From contig NC_091574.1 of assembly GCF_042767895.1 (NCBI RefSeq), forward strand, positions 23,135,277 through 23,145,276: 10,000 nt of DNA, given 5' to 3'. The notes beneath the pieces were generated by a model. That model searched no databases. It worked only from the letters and a program-made list of their open reading frames with translations, and was not told where the DNA came from. Shown here in pieces: positions 1 through 7,868 of the stretch. A program made the position numbers and the translations under genes. The DNA is from Penaeus vannamei (lineage: Eukaryota > Arthropoda > Malacostraca > Decapoda > Penaeidae). Positions within the stretch are counted from its first letter, which is position 1; every line of letters begins with the position of its first letter.

Positions 1-159
1 TGTGGTGGGATTTGATCATGAGAAATTTTCTGTCTTAGAGCTTTAATTATGTACTGTTATTTTCATCAGTAAATGTTGTACCTCATCATCCCTCTTTGGG
101 TCTGTACATTTCTTCTGTCTGACCCGAATGTTTCATATTTTGATTTACAGAGGAAAAAA

Positions 160-300
160 GGTCTTTATATATAATATATTTAGCTTTATCAATATATCAG
201 TTTGTGTATCTGTCTGTGTCTGTCCCTATATACATGTGAGTTTGTGTGTATGTATATGCATACATAGTATATGTATATGAATACATATATTCACATTTGA
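160..300. repeat. TA/TATG-rich low-complexity tract
   Basis: The stretch is dominated by TATA, TGTG and GTAT steps with alternating purines and pyrimidines, typical of an eroded dinucleotide or tetranucleotide microsatellite. No unit is repeated cleanly enough to assign an exact period. Confidence 0.6.
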
Positions 301-996
301 TAACTAGGAATTTTGTACTTTCTATTTAACTCTCCCAGAGGTTATAATTACATTGGTAATTGAAGATATCCTACACAGATCCATAACTGAAAATGTTGTA
401 CATTTAGGTATCCCTGTTCTCAAACTCTCAGCTGTGTCAAAGCTGCATATGTCTTACACTTTATATCCACTTTTCCAGTTTCCGATGCTGATAGTGCACA
501 GTGTCTCGTTTGAAAGTGGTCTATATATGGCCTTCAGAACCAGGATTTATTAGTGGATGCCAAAAGTCTTCCATCCTGAATAATGAAGAGACACTTGGCT
601 GTTTTTTTTCTTACTTTGTTTTTGTTTGTAGGACAGAAGAAGATATAAATGTGTCAGAGTTTCTGATGTGAAAGATTTCCATTTTGGAGTTTGCTCAGTG
701 TTAAACATAAGCCAGTTGTATTCCTCAGTGCACTATAGCCATCACTGGACTGACCCTCCATCACTCCACTTTGGATGAGCATTAGCTTTTTTGTTTTGTA
801 TTTAATTTACTCTTGCTTTACTTATTTTCAGACACTGTTTTTTATGATTTTCTTATGTTTGATATGTTTTGTTAGCTTGAGCATGTTAGTAAGCATTTAT
901 GCACTCTTGAAATTACATACTTTGAATATAAAAGCTCAGGTTGAGAAGTAAACCGAAGTGATTCTGACCTCTAAAGCGTGGAGTGGTTTTGAGCAG

Positions 997-1030
<34 letters not shown>

Positions 1031-1051
1031 TTTTATGTAAAAAAAAAAAAA
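997..1051. repeat. CT microsatellite followed by an A13 tract
   Basis: (CT)11 at 997-1018, then GT, then (CT)5 at 1021-1030, and a run of 13 A at 1039-1051. CT/GA microsatellites are very common in penaeid genomes. The A run could be the remnant of a retroposon tail, but no element body can be recognised upstream. Confidence 0.95.
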
Positions 1052-2044
1052 TATTATGAAAAGAGTAAATTATGCTTCAAAGTTACAAAAATTTTGAAGA
1101 CTTGTAGCCTATAATGCATTCATGCAATACTGTAGTAGAGTCGGGTGCCAAAGTTTCAGCAGAATAAATGGAGGCTTCACATGTGCTCAATGCCACAACG
1201 TTGGAAAAGAGAATTTACTTCAAATTATCAGATAATAGAGTAGATGGCTGTCTGGTACAGCTATGAGCAGATAAATGTACATTGTTTAAGATTGTACAAA
1301 ACAAAAAATATTGTACACTAATTTTCATCCTAATATCCTCAGGCAATATTATTTTAGTGTAAGCCAATTGTTACATTGTATCATTGTAGAGATGAGATAA
1401 ATAGTGTCATGTGAAATTGTGTCTAATGGTGGTAATCAGGCTGAGAAAAATTAATTTCGCCTGATAGTTTAACAGTAAACAGCTTTTTGCTGTGTGTAAA
1501 CTTGCATGAGAATGTTTCAGGACTCAGGCCATTGTTAAATGTTGAATATAGAATTAACGTGCCAGAATGCAGAGTATATAGTTCTATTCATAGTGACTTT
1601 GTTGGATTGTTTTACGGAAAGGATTCAGGAAATATTATTTAAGAAGAATCTCTTGAGAGGAAGAACTACTGGAGAAACCATGTGAAAGCCCTGCCAGATC
1701 TCTGAATAAAGATCAACACCCTGTGGATTTTCTTAAACCTTAAAATATTACATGAAAATGATCAACTCTCCTTTTGATTATGAACCAATCTCCTGATTTT
1801 TATATTCTTGATCAGTGACAGAACTTCAGGTGTGAAAATAATTCCCAGCAAAAATATCTAGAGAAGCTTGATATTGTACTGTAGCACTGAGTCAAAGGAA
1901 AAACTAAAGACCTGGTATTTTAAAATGGGGCCATGGTAATGAATAACCATTGTTCACATAAAGAGTATATCATGGGAATTTCTTGTACAGAAAACACTTG
2001 CAGCCAGCCATGAAATTGATCAAAAGTTGATGTTTTTTGTCTTT

Positions 2045-2180
2045 AAGCACCCCAATCTCATGCCCCTTGTCGTTTTGGGGGTGTTATGAGACAGACTGAG
2101 GCCAAAGGCTGTCAGATTTTCTGTAGCAGCATTTCTGCCGCCCCCAATCCCCTGCCCATTGTTGTCATCAGGAGACGGAG
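2045..2180. other. GC-richer segment of unknown origin next to LINE copy A
   Basis: Base composition changes sharply from the AT-rich flank. The segment opens with an imperfect inverted repeat, CACCCCAA at 2048-2055 against TTGGGGGTG at 2075-2083, and continues GC-rich until it meets ORF1-like sequence at about 2180. It is not coding in any convincing frame. It does not match the 5' UTR units of copy C beyond a few bases, so it is either a diverged 5' piece of copy A or a different repeat. Confidence 0.4.
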
Positions 2181-2219
2181 ACTAAAACTACGGGAGATAT
2201 CCAAAACTATATGCTTGAG

Positions 2220-2526
2220 ACAAAATTTCACATCATGCTCCCTCCATACTCGAAGTGACTGCCGATATCCATCCCCCTCCTGCTCATATTCCCCTTACAC
2301 CCCTCCCTCTCAACACAACCTAATCCTATCCATTCTACCTTCTGCTGATATCCATCCTCTCGACACCCATCCTCCCCCTACTCAAACTTCCCCTACACCA
2401 CTTCCTTCTACTCCCTCCAAACTCAACCCAAACTCCTCAACTCCAACTATACGTACATTCTCCCTCCCTCCATCCCCTCTATCAGTTCCACTCCCTCCTG
2501 GATACACACGTGTAACACTTATGTAA
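2220..2526 (+). pseudogene. ORF1 (gag-like) C-terminal fragment, copy A
   Basis: Only the low-complexity C-terminal region of the gag-like ORF1 remains, rich in Pro, Ser, Thr and His. The block ADIHP is encoded near 2347, and the family's C-terminal motif PPGYTRVTLM ends at a TAA at 2524-2526; the corresponding motif in copy B reads RPGYTRESLM and continues. The zinc knuckles are absent. GATATCCATCC occurs twice, at 2264 and 2347, and the intervening 83 bases change the frame, so the first repeat is read in another frame. This is a dead fragment. In intact relatives ORF1 encodes an RNA-binding protein that packages the element's RNA. Confidence 0.7.
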
Positions 2527-2624
2527 TTCCCTTCCCTAAGCCCACCATAGCGTATTCACACAACTTCCTTAACCATCTTTAACCCTACAAGATCACTCTA
2601 GATAATTGACGGATAGCAACTATC

Positions 2625-2712
2625 ACCCTTCACCCCTCCTTTAATATACTTTCCTATAGTGCTATATGACCCTTCACCCCTCCTTTAATATACTTTCCTA
2701 TAATGCTATATG
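2625..2712 (+). repeat. 44-bp tandem duplication in the 3' UTR of copy A
   Basis: Unit 1 (2625-2668) and unit 2 (2669-2712) differ at a single base (TATAGTGC against TATAATGC). Each contains CCCTTCACCCCTCCTTTA and ends in GCTATATG. Copy B has one version of this block near 4813-4858, so the duplication is specific to copy A and recent relative to the divergence of the copies. Confidence 0.95.
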
Positions 2713-2769
2713 ACCTTAGATGTCTAGCATATTTCTTTTTGCTTTTTAACCATTAACCATTCAGCCCTG

Positions 2770-4408
2770 ATTACTACTTTACAGCCTTATTCTCCATCTC
2801 TCCATAATACTACCCCCCCTTAACAACACTCACTCTTTCACACGTCCCCGTTCTTCTACCACACCCAACTCTACAAATATCTTAAATACTCTATTTAGCC
2901 CAGCTAAATGGGACCGATTTTTCGTGATCCCCCCTACAGCTCCTTACTCAGGCAACACTCTTCTCTTTCAACAATGTCTCCAAAAGCAAGTGGGCAGAGT
3001 CCCCTTCCGTACCCGACCCGATCGTTCCCGTCTCGTTGCATTTACATCTGAAACTGAAGCTATAGCTTTACCAAATCTAACGGATCTCTCTGGCAACCCC
3101 ATTCCTGCAGAACCTCATCCAACTCTTCATACTTGTACCGGAACTGTGTCCATCTCCCCAGCAAGTTGCCTTATGGATATCAATTGGTTAGATTCTGGAG
3201 AAAGAAAGAAACCCACCAATGTTGCCAAAATTACTTTCCGTACTCATAACCTTCCCTTTCGTAACTACATTGGTGGACAATCCTTCCCTGTTCGACCATA
3301 CCAACCTCCTCCCCGTCAATGGCAAAACTGTTGGCGATTTGGACATCCTGCCAAACACTCCACAAACTGATACCCCCTATGTGCCCAACCTGGCCATAAT
3401 TGATCAAACTGCTCTGCACAATCACGCGCATGTTCTATCTGCGGCGGCCCCCATAATGTATTTCATAGAGGCTGTCCCACCTATAAGTTTGAATTTGTGG
3501 TGGCAACCCACAGATACAAACTTTGTCTCACTCTGCGAGAACCCAGACAGGAAGCACGTCGACGAGGTTTCTCTCATACTCCATACTCCAGTAATGACGC
3601 TCGCTCTACCCCTCCCCCTCCTTCCCAAGATGTTCCTACGCCCTCCCCTATATCTACTTACTTCGCCACTTCCACTTCTACCTCCTACCTTCTCCAGTCA
3701 AAATCTTTTGCTACTAAATCCAGTGGCAAAATCTCCACTACAGCCCCAAAACCCTTTCCTCTCCCTCCCCGCAGCATACAGACGAAACGTTCCACCCCTT
3801 CTACTACTACACTCACCCCCACCTACATTTGCCTATATTCCTCAGACAGCATTCCCCCCCCCCCCCTCATAAGAAAACCTTTGTCTCACAAAACTCAAAC
3901 CAACTCCACTGCAGAAACTCTTGAAGATATTCAAAACTCTCAGCTCCGAGTCCCAAAATGACACCGAAATCCCTCACCCACCCTCAAATTCCACAACTCC
4001 CGCTCCCTCTACACTCAAAGTGACTGCCGATATCCATCCTCTTCCTACTTATATTCCCCCTACATCCCTTCCTCCTACTCCCTCCCAACAACGGCACATC
4101 TCCCTCAGATATCCATCCTCCTACCCATATTCCCCCTACAACCCTTCCTCCTACTCCCTCCCAACACAGCACATCCCCCGCAGCTCCAACTACACATACA
4201 TTAACCCTCCCCCCATCCCCTCTTTCCCTTCCACTCCGTCCTGGATACACTCGTGAATCCCTTATGTCACAACTACGTCACTCCCCAGATCCTCCACCTC
4301 CTGATACTGCACTCCCCCTCCAATTCCTTATCTTACCCCCTAGCCTTTTCCCCTTTAAATTCTCCAAAACGAATTGTAACCGTTATCACTCGTAGATCAA
4401 TCAAGTAA
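2770..4408 (+). pseudogene. LINE ORF1 (gag-like RNA-binding protein), copy B, disrupted
   Basis: Intact relatives make a gag-like protein that binds element RNA. In order, the reading shows FSPAKWDRFFVIPPT at about 2896-2940; a conserved core with PIPAEPHPTL and GTVSISPASC (about 3098-3170); YIGGQSFPVRPYQPPPRQ before the first knuckle (3270-3320); CCHC-type knuckles (3325-3480); REPRQEARRRGF (about 3535-3575); and a Pro/Ser/Thr-rich tail with TAETLEDIQ (about 3909-3935) and RPGYTRESLM (about 4239-4268). It ends TVITRRSIK then TAA at 4406-4408. The first knuckle reads QWQNCWRFGHPAKHS, so the first and last Cys are lost. There is a stop at about 3370, a region of shifted frames through the second knuckle, a stop at 3959, and a frame change at the 79-bp duplication. 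It cannot make a full protein. Confidence 0.85.
4029..4180 (+). repeat. 79-bp imperfect tandem duplication in the ORF1 tail
   Basis: GATATCCATCCTC starts at 4029 and again at 4108, and both are followed by a TATTCCCCCTACA block and CCTCCTACTCCCTCCCAACA. The second unit is a few bases shorter. The 79-base offset is not a multiple of three, so the true ORF1 tail continues in another frame after it. A comparable pair spaced 83 bases apart exists in copy A (2264 and 2347), while copy C shows one unit (about 7577). Confidence 0.85.
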
Positions 4409-4714
4409 TAGCTCTCCTACATTGGAATATTCCGTTCTCACAGACCTAACCGTCGTCTTATCCTTTCTTCCATCTTTTTCTTGCACATCCTCTTATACCA
4501 ATTCCCAACTCGCCTATGAAATGTCCCTCTTTCTGTTCCACACATTCTGTTGTTCAGTACACGCTTTGCTACAGCCCGCACCTCTGCATTCCCCCACCTA
4601 TCCTCCCTTCACCGACCCCCCAACCTATCAGACATCCTTACAGAATTCCACACTTTCTGTTTTGACAACCTATTCTCCTTCCTCAGATGCATACATATCC
4701 TTCACTTGATCTAA
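4408..4714 (+). pseudogene. LINE ORF2 remnant: N-terminal start fused to C-terminal tail
   Basis: ORF1 ends in TAA (4406-4408) and the next reading begins on its last A. The sequence TAATA suggests an ancestral TAATG stop/start overlap whose ATG is now ATA. The overlapping frame reads ALLHWNI (4411-4431), the typical opening of a jockey-type endonuclease ORF2; a one-base insertion then shifts the frame to give RPNRRLI-like codons. After about 4475 the text jumps to the other end of ORF2: 64 open codons (4520-4711) containing PLSVPHILL and PNLSDILTE and ending CIHILHLI, with TAA at 4712-4714. The endonuclease and RT catalytic regions are missing. The tail assignment is from memory of such families. 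Confidence 0.7.
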
Positions 4715-5077
4715 TCCCCTCACCTAAACCCACCGTAACCCATTCACCCATCAACTCCTTTACCCATCTTTAACCTTTCAATACTACTCTAGATAGTTGA
4801 TACATAACAACTATCACCCTTCACCACCCTTTACTGTATCTTCCTTTAGTGCTATATGACCATTAACCATTCCCTTTTTGCTAATCTTTGCTCAACTTCA
4901 TTTGCTCCCCTCTTTTCCGTTTTCTCTACCATACTATTCTATAACGCTCTCTATTTTTGGTCATCTAACACATTTTATCCTAATCTTTAATTCTTCTTTA
5001 CCCATTTTGCCACAATAATTTACCGTAGTGCTCCATGACCTTTGATGTCTGGCATATTTATTTGTTCCAACCATGAA
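4715..5077 (+). other. LINE 3' UTR, copy B
   Basis: Non-coding, pyrimidine-rich and homologous to the 3' regions of A and C. It carries GCTATATGACC at 4851, followed by CATTAACCATT (4861-4871), and a second related module TAGTGCTCCATGACCTTTGA at about 5026-5045 that matches copy C near 8121. The two modules make it look like a 3' UTR built of two related blocks. It ends near CCAACCATGAAC (5069-5080), where the copy C 5' UTR begins. Confidence 0.75.
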
Positions 5078-5084
5078 CAATTTT

Positions 5085-5533
5085 TTTCTGCTCTTTCCTT
5101 TTCTTTCTCCTCTGCATCCCCTTCTATCCACATCATTAAGTGTAAGAGCCGCCCTGAAAGGATGAAAGACTGTCTTTGTCAGTCCTGAAAGGCTGTCGTA
5201 CTCCATTTGCTATTTACCTTGCTCGTTGTAGTGGGGGGGTGGGGAGCCCAATGTATGAATTACCCTTGCCTTGGACTCCAGCCCTTGCTTCAACTAAATT
5301 TGCTTGGTCTTTTCTTCTCCTTTCCTTTCCGTATCTTCTTCATCCCCTTCTTATGTCCCATTACTAAGGTGTGACAGCCATTCTAAAATGATGTAAGGTT
5401 ACCTTTATGTCAGTCATGAACGGCCTCTGGGAGCAATGGACACGGTATTCCCTTGGTTAATTGCATAGCCCTTACCCTTAAGGGGACCCTGAGGGCTAGA
5501 CGTTTCTTTTCTCCATTTTTATTCAGGCTCACC
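5085..5533 (+). promoter_or_regulatory. Tandem 5' UTR units (probable LINE promoter monomers)
   Basis: Two diverged units spaced about 229 bases apart sit upstream of the ORF1 ATG. Matching blocks are CATCCCCTTC with TTAAGTGTAAGAGCC in unit 1 (about 5115-5150) against CATCCCCTTC with CTAAGGTGTGACAGCC in unit 2 (about 5341-5379). Both then have a TTTxTGTCAGTC block (5175-5185 and 5405-5416) followed by TGAAxGGC. Unit 2 runs directly into CTCACC and the ATG. Repeated 5' UTR monomers with promoter activity are known from other LINEs, such as mouse L1; that role here is inferred. Unit 1 also holds a G7 run at about 5232-5238. Confidence 0.65.
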
Positions 5534-6541
5534 ATGGCCAATAATGAAGATTCTTTACCCTTAATATGGGAATTAAGACTTACCCTTTCATTAGCTAGAC
5601 TATCTGATTTCGGTTTTGATGGTTTTCTGACCCCTGCCCCTCCTTTGACCACGGCTCCGACCACTGATACTAATAACCCCTCCTCGATGTTTACTGACAA
5701 CTCTCTCCATTCTGAACCAACCATTCAGGTTTTTACTCATCCTCCAGAATGCACCTCTTCCTCTCTCCCAACATTCCCTTCATCTCCTACTGCACAGTCT
5801 TCTTCAATTAATACCCCCTCTTCCCTTCTTAGTACTCTTTATCCTTATTCCCCCCCCCCCCTCCCACAAAACTACTCCACTCCACACCACCCCATCTTCC
5901 TCTCGCTCTCGTCCTTCTACTGCCTCTACCTCTAAAAACTTATTGAGTACTCTCTTTGGCCCAGCCAAGTGGGGTCGATTCTTTGTGATTCCCCCCACAG
6001 ACCCCAATTCTGAGAATACCCTTCTCTTCCTAAAAAACAAGTAAGCAAAGATACCTTTCGCAGTCGCTCAGATCGATCACCCCTTGTCAGTTAAATCTCA
6101 AGCTCGTGCACTATCTACCCTAACTAACCTTACTAGCAAACCCATTCGTGCCGAACTTCACCTCATTCTTAATAGTTGTACTGGAACTGTTTCCATCTCC
6201 CCGACAGATTGTCCCATATATGACAAGAACTGGTCAGATTGTGAAAATGATATGCTTACCTGCCTTGCTGATTATGATGCAGTGACAGTACAGCGCTACA
6301 CTATACCGCCTAAGTCTCATGTCAATATTGTCAAGATTATCTTCCGTAGCCAAGACCTCCCTCATGAAGTTTATATTGGTGGATTGTCCTACCATGTTCG
6401 GCCACATCGACATCTTCCTCGTCAATGTCAGAAACGTTGGCGTTTTGGTCTACCAGCCAAACACTGTCGCTTCACAACCCGCTGCCCTGTGTGCCCAACC
6501 TAACCATAATCGTTCAAATTGCCATTCTTAGTCACGTACAT

Positions 6542-6734
6542 TTAAGATTTTAAAGATTTAGTTTCAGTACCATTTATTACAATGTATATTCTTTGCTGTA
6601 ACATACTGTCTGTTTTATTTTGCCTTCTAAATCTCCCCCCTGTGTGCAAGGAATGGCCGGGGTTACCATTCACTGGTAGTGCGCAGGATCGAAAGCTCAG
6701 CACGTTACCACTGGACTACACAGCACACATAGGT
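6542..6734 (-). mobile_element. tRNA-derived SINE inserted in ORF1 of copy C
   Basis: ORF1 homology breaks at CACGTACATT (about 6541) and resumes at about 6735. Between them lie about 193 bases whose minus strand begins tRNA-like (about 6727 down to 6650). Box A is TAGTCCAGTGG (6708-6718), a full match to TRGYNNARNNG. It is followed by an anticodon-loop-like CTTTCGA (6689-6695), whose TTC would be a Glu anticodon, and an eroded B-box region (6657-6667) leading into CCGGCCATTCC. The anticodon stem has mismatches, so this is not a working tRNA. The body, about 110 bases, is AT-rich and contains AATAAA on the minus strand. No clear target-site duplication could be defined. Confidence 0.65.
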
Positions 6735-6911
6735 CAAATGTGGTGACCCATAACGTATTATATTGAAGCTGCCCTGCCTATAACCTCAAATGTGAGGTAG
6801 CAGGTCTCAGATTCAAACAGGAAGCACAATGACAAGGTTTTTCTCTCTCTACTTATTCCAAAACAGGCATCTCCCCCAGTATCTCTTCCCTTTACCCTGG
6901 TCCATGGTATC

Positions 6912-6916
6912 TCTAC
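6912..6916. repeat. Left target-site duplication of the solo LTR (TCTAC)
   Basis: TCTAC lies immediately before the TG start of the LTR and is repeated exactly after its CA end. Confidence 0.8.
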
Positions 6917-7208
6917 TGTAATGTTGATTTATACATATATTACATGTATCAGTAATTGTCATTTATTAATGGTATTTTGTGATTTGGCGGACACGAGCGG
7001 CAGTTGGGCGGTGAGTCGCCAGTGAGTCTGGTTTGGTCTGGAACGAGGTGGCGCGCGGAGGGTTGGAGAAGGGTAAGGGGAGAGTCGGACTGCCATCGAG
7101 CATTTGAATGCATGTATGGCTCTTGACCGGCTGCAGCATCGCTGCCCTAGTGCATGTTTTCACAAAATAAATGGAATCTACGACGCATAGCGTTTCCCTG
7201 TAGCCTCA
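6917..7208 (+). mobile_element. Solo LTR, 292 bp, TG...CA with 5-bp duplication
   Basis: The element begins TGTAATGTTG and ends TAGCCTCA, flanked on both sides by TCTAC (6912-6916, 7209-7213). Joining the flanks gives CTCTACTCTCCCAATCCTTCAG, collinear with copy B at CCTACCTTCTCCAGTC (3685-3700), so the insertion point is precise. The first 70 bases are AT-rich with a TATA-like TATACATA (6930-6937); the middle (about 6984-7155) is GC-rich. An AATAAA lies 37 bases from the end. These are classic LTR features, and a 5-bp duplication is usual for Ty3/gypsy elements and also seen in BEL/Pao; the superfamily cannot be decided. No internal region remains, so it most likely arose by LTR-LTR recombination. 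Confidence 0.75.
7166..7171 (+). terminator. AATAAA poly(A) signal of the solo LTR
   Basis: A canonical hexamer sits near the LTR's 3' end, which supports the + orientation of the LTR. The remaining 37 bases would hold the cleavage site and a short U5. Confidence 0.6.
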
Positions 7209-7213
7209 TCTAC
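7209..7213. repeat. Right target-site duplication of the solo LTR (TCTAC)
   Basis: An exact copy of the five bases at 6912-6916, directly after the terminal CA. Confidence 0.8.
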
Positions 7214-7868
7214 TCTCCCAATCCTTCAGTCAAATCCTATTTCCATTCCAAATCCAAATATTTCGATCTCTACCACTTCTCCGATACTTACCCTTCCCCC
7301 TGCATACTTTTCGCGTCGCACCAGATAACCTAAACGTTCTACATCTTTGCTTTCCACACCCTCTCCTACAACCTCCCTTTCCTCTTCTCGAACATCTATC
7401 CCCTCTTCTACTCCTCACAAGAGATCTTTTGTTTCTCAGACCTCCCTTACCAAAACCCCTCCAGAAACTCTTGAAGACCTCCAACAATTCTTAGACATGG
7501 CCCAAGAAAATGTTCCGCTCCCTCATCCACCTTTCAATCCCTCTATTCCTAGTCCCTCTGCATTCAATGTATTTGCCGATACCCATCATCCTTCCCCGGA
7601 AGTTCCCCCTACCCCTCTTTCTCCTACTTTTGCCAACAAAGCCCATCCTCTCCTCCATGTACACCATTCCCTTTTCGTTCTCCATTATCCATACCTCTCC
7701 CATCTGGATACTCATGATAATCCCTTCTCTCGCAATAGTGTCTTCCTCCGGATTCCTCCCCTCCTGACGCTCCTCCTGATACTTCACCTCCTTCCCCAGT
7801 CCCCTTATCCCCCAAACTTTTCTCCTGCAACTTCTCCAACCGCCATCTCTACTCGTATTGCCCGATAA

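Larger units (their letters stand above)
1..2044. other. AT-rich non-coding DNA, no gene seen
   Basis: No frame holds a coding stretch with recognisable protein features; the longest open stretch (353-553) has no domain and no exon-like context. The DNA is T- and A-rich with simple repeats. AATAAA hexamers occur near 1164 and 1704 on the + strand, so part of this could be the 3' UTR or downstream flank of a gene lying to the left, but no coding end is visible to anchor that. Intron or intergenic DNA is equally possible. I recognise no RNA gene here. Confidence 0.6.
2180..2764 (+). mobile_element. LINE copy A: ORF1 tail joined directly to 3' UTR
   Basis: This is the smallest of three related non-LTR retrotransposon copies. 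From about 2220 it aligns by eye with the Pro/Ser/Thr-rich ORF1 tail of copy B (3960-4265), sharing blocks such as GTGACTGCCGATATCCATCC. A weaker match extends back to about 2180. At 2526 the match to ORF1 stops and the 3' UTR shared with copy B begins (CTAAGCCCACCATAGCG at 2537), so the last part of ORF1 and all of ORF2 are missing. The copy ends in a TTAACCATTAACCATT block near 2749-2764, and copy B begins straight after it. Confidence 0.75.
2770..5077 (+). mobile_element. LINE copy B: internally deleted non-LTR retrotransposon
   Basis: The order is 5'-truncated ORF1 (2770-4408), an ORF2 remnant (4408-4714) and 3' UTR (4715-5077), all on the + strand. It aligns with copies A and C over ORF1 and the 3' UTR. 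The 5' end is cut within the ORF1 N-terminal low-complexity region and abuts the 3' end of copy A. ORF2 keeps its first codons and its C-terminal tail, so the deletion removed almost all of the endonuclease and reverse transcriptase, probably several kilobases. Family assignment to a jockey-like clade rests on the ORF1 architecture and the ORF2 ends, not on an RT domain, which is absent. Confidence 0.85.
5534..7868 (+). pseudogene. LINE ORF1 (gag-like), copy C, broken and interrupted
   Basis: The start is the ATG at 5534 in an excellent context (CACCATGG), opening MANNEDSLPLIWELRL. The first frame runs to a long C tract near 5850-5861, where the frame changes; the continuation reads SKNLLSTLFGPAKWGRFFVI and stops at a TAA near 6041. 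The core is open again at about 6084-6500 with GTVSISPTDCPIYD, YIGGLSYHVRP and a first knuckle reading RQCQKRWRFGLPAKHC, in which the second Cys is Arg and the His is Leu. A two-base loss then shifts the second knuckle (CAQPNHNRSNC). After the SINE, a GDP-H-like third-knuckle remnant follows with about 27 bases deleted near 6820. The tail after the LTR keeps ETLEDLQQFL (about 7465-7494) and ends TAISTRIAR with TAA at 7866-7868. Confidence 0.85.

Noticed and set aside
353..553. Possible small host ORF of 66 codons
   Set aside because: No Kozak support, no domain, AT-rich context and length expected by chance.
3219..3872. A 217-codon + strand open stretch overlapping ORF1 of copy B
   Set aside because: It lies out of the ORF1 frame through most of its length and stays open only because the + strand has few G and thus few stops. 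Conserved gag blocks are read in the other frames.
3984..4250. Gly/Arg/Val-rich minus-strand open stretch
   Set aside because: It is the mirror of the pyrimidine-rich ORF1 tail; the composition follows from the opposite strand and no motif is present. The same holds for the minus-strand stretches at 5804-6040, 7230-7487, 7491-7787 and 7624-7839.
6645..6730. Functional tRNA gene on the minus strand
   Set aside because: Mismatches in the anticodon stem and a shortened, degenerate B box rule out a normal tRNA; it fits a SINE head better.
6966..7163. Minus-strand 65-codon open stretch
   Set aside because: It lies wholly within the solo LTR, whose GC-rich middle lacks stops; it has no recognisable motif.
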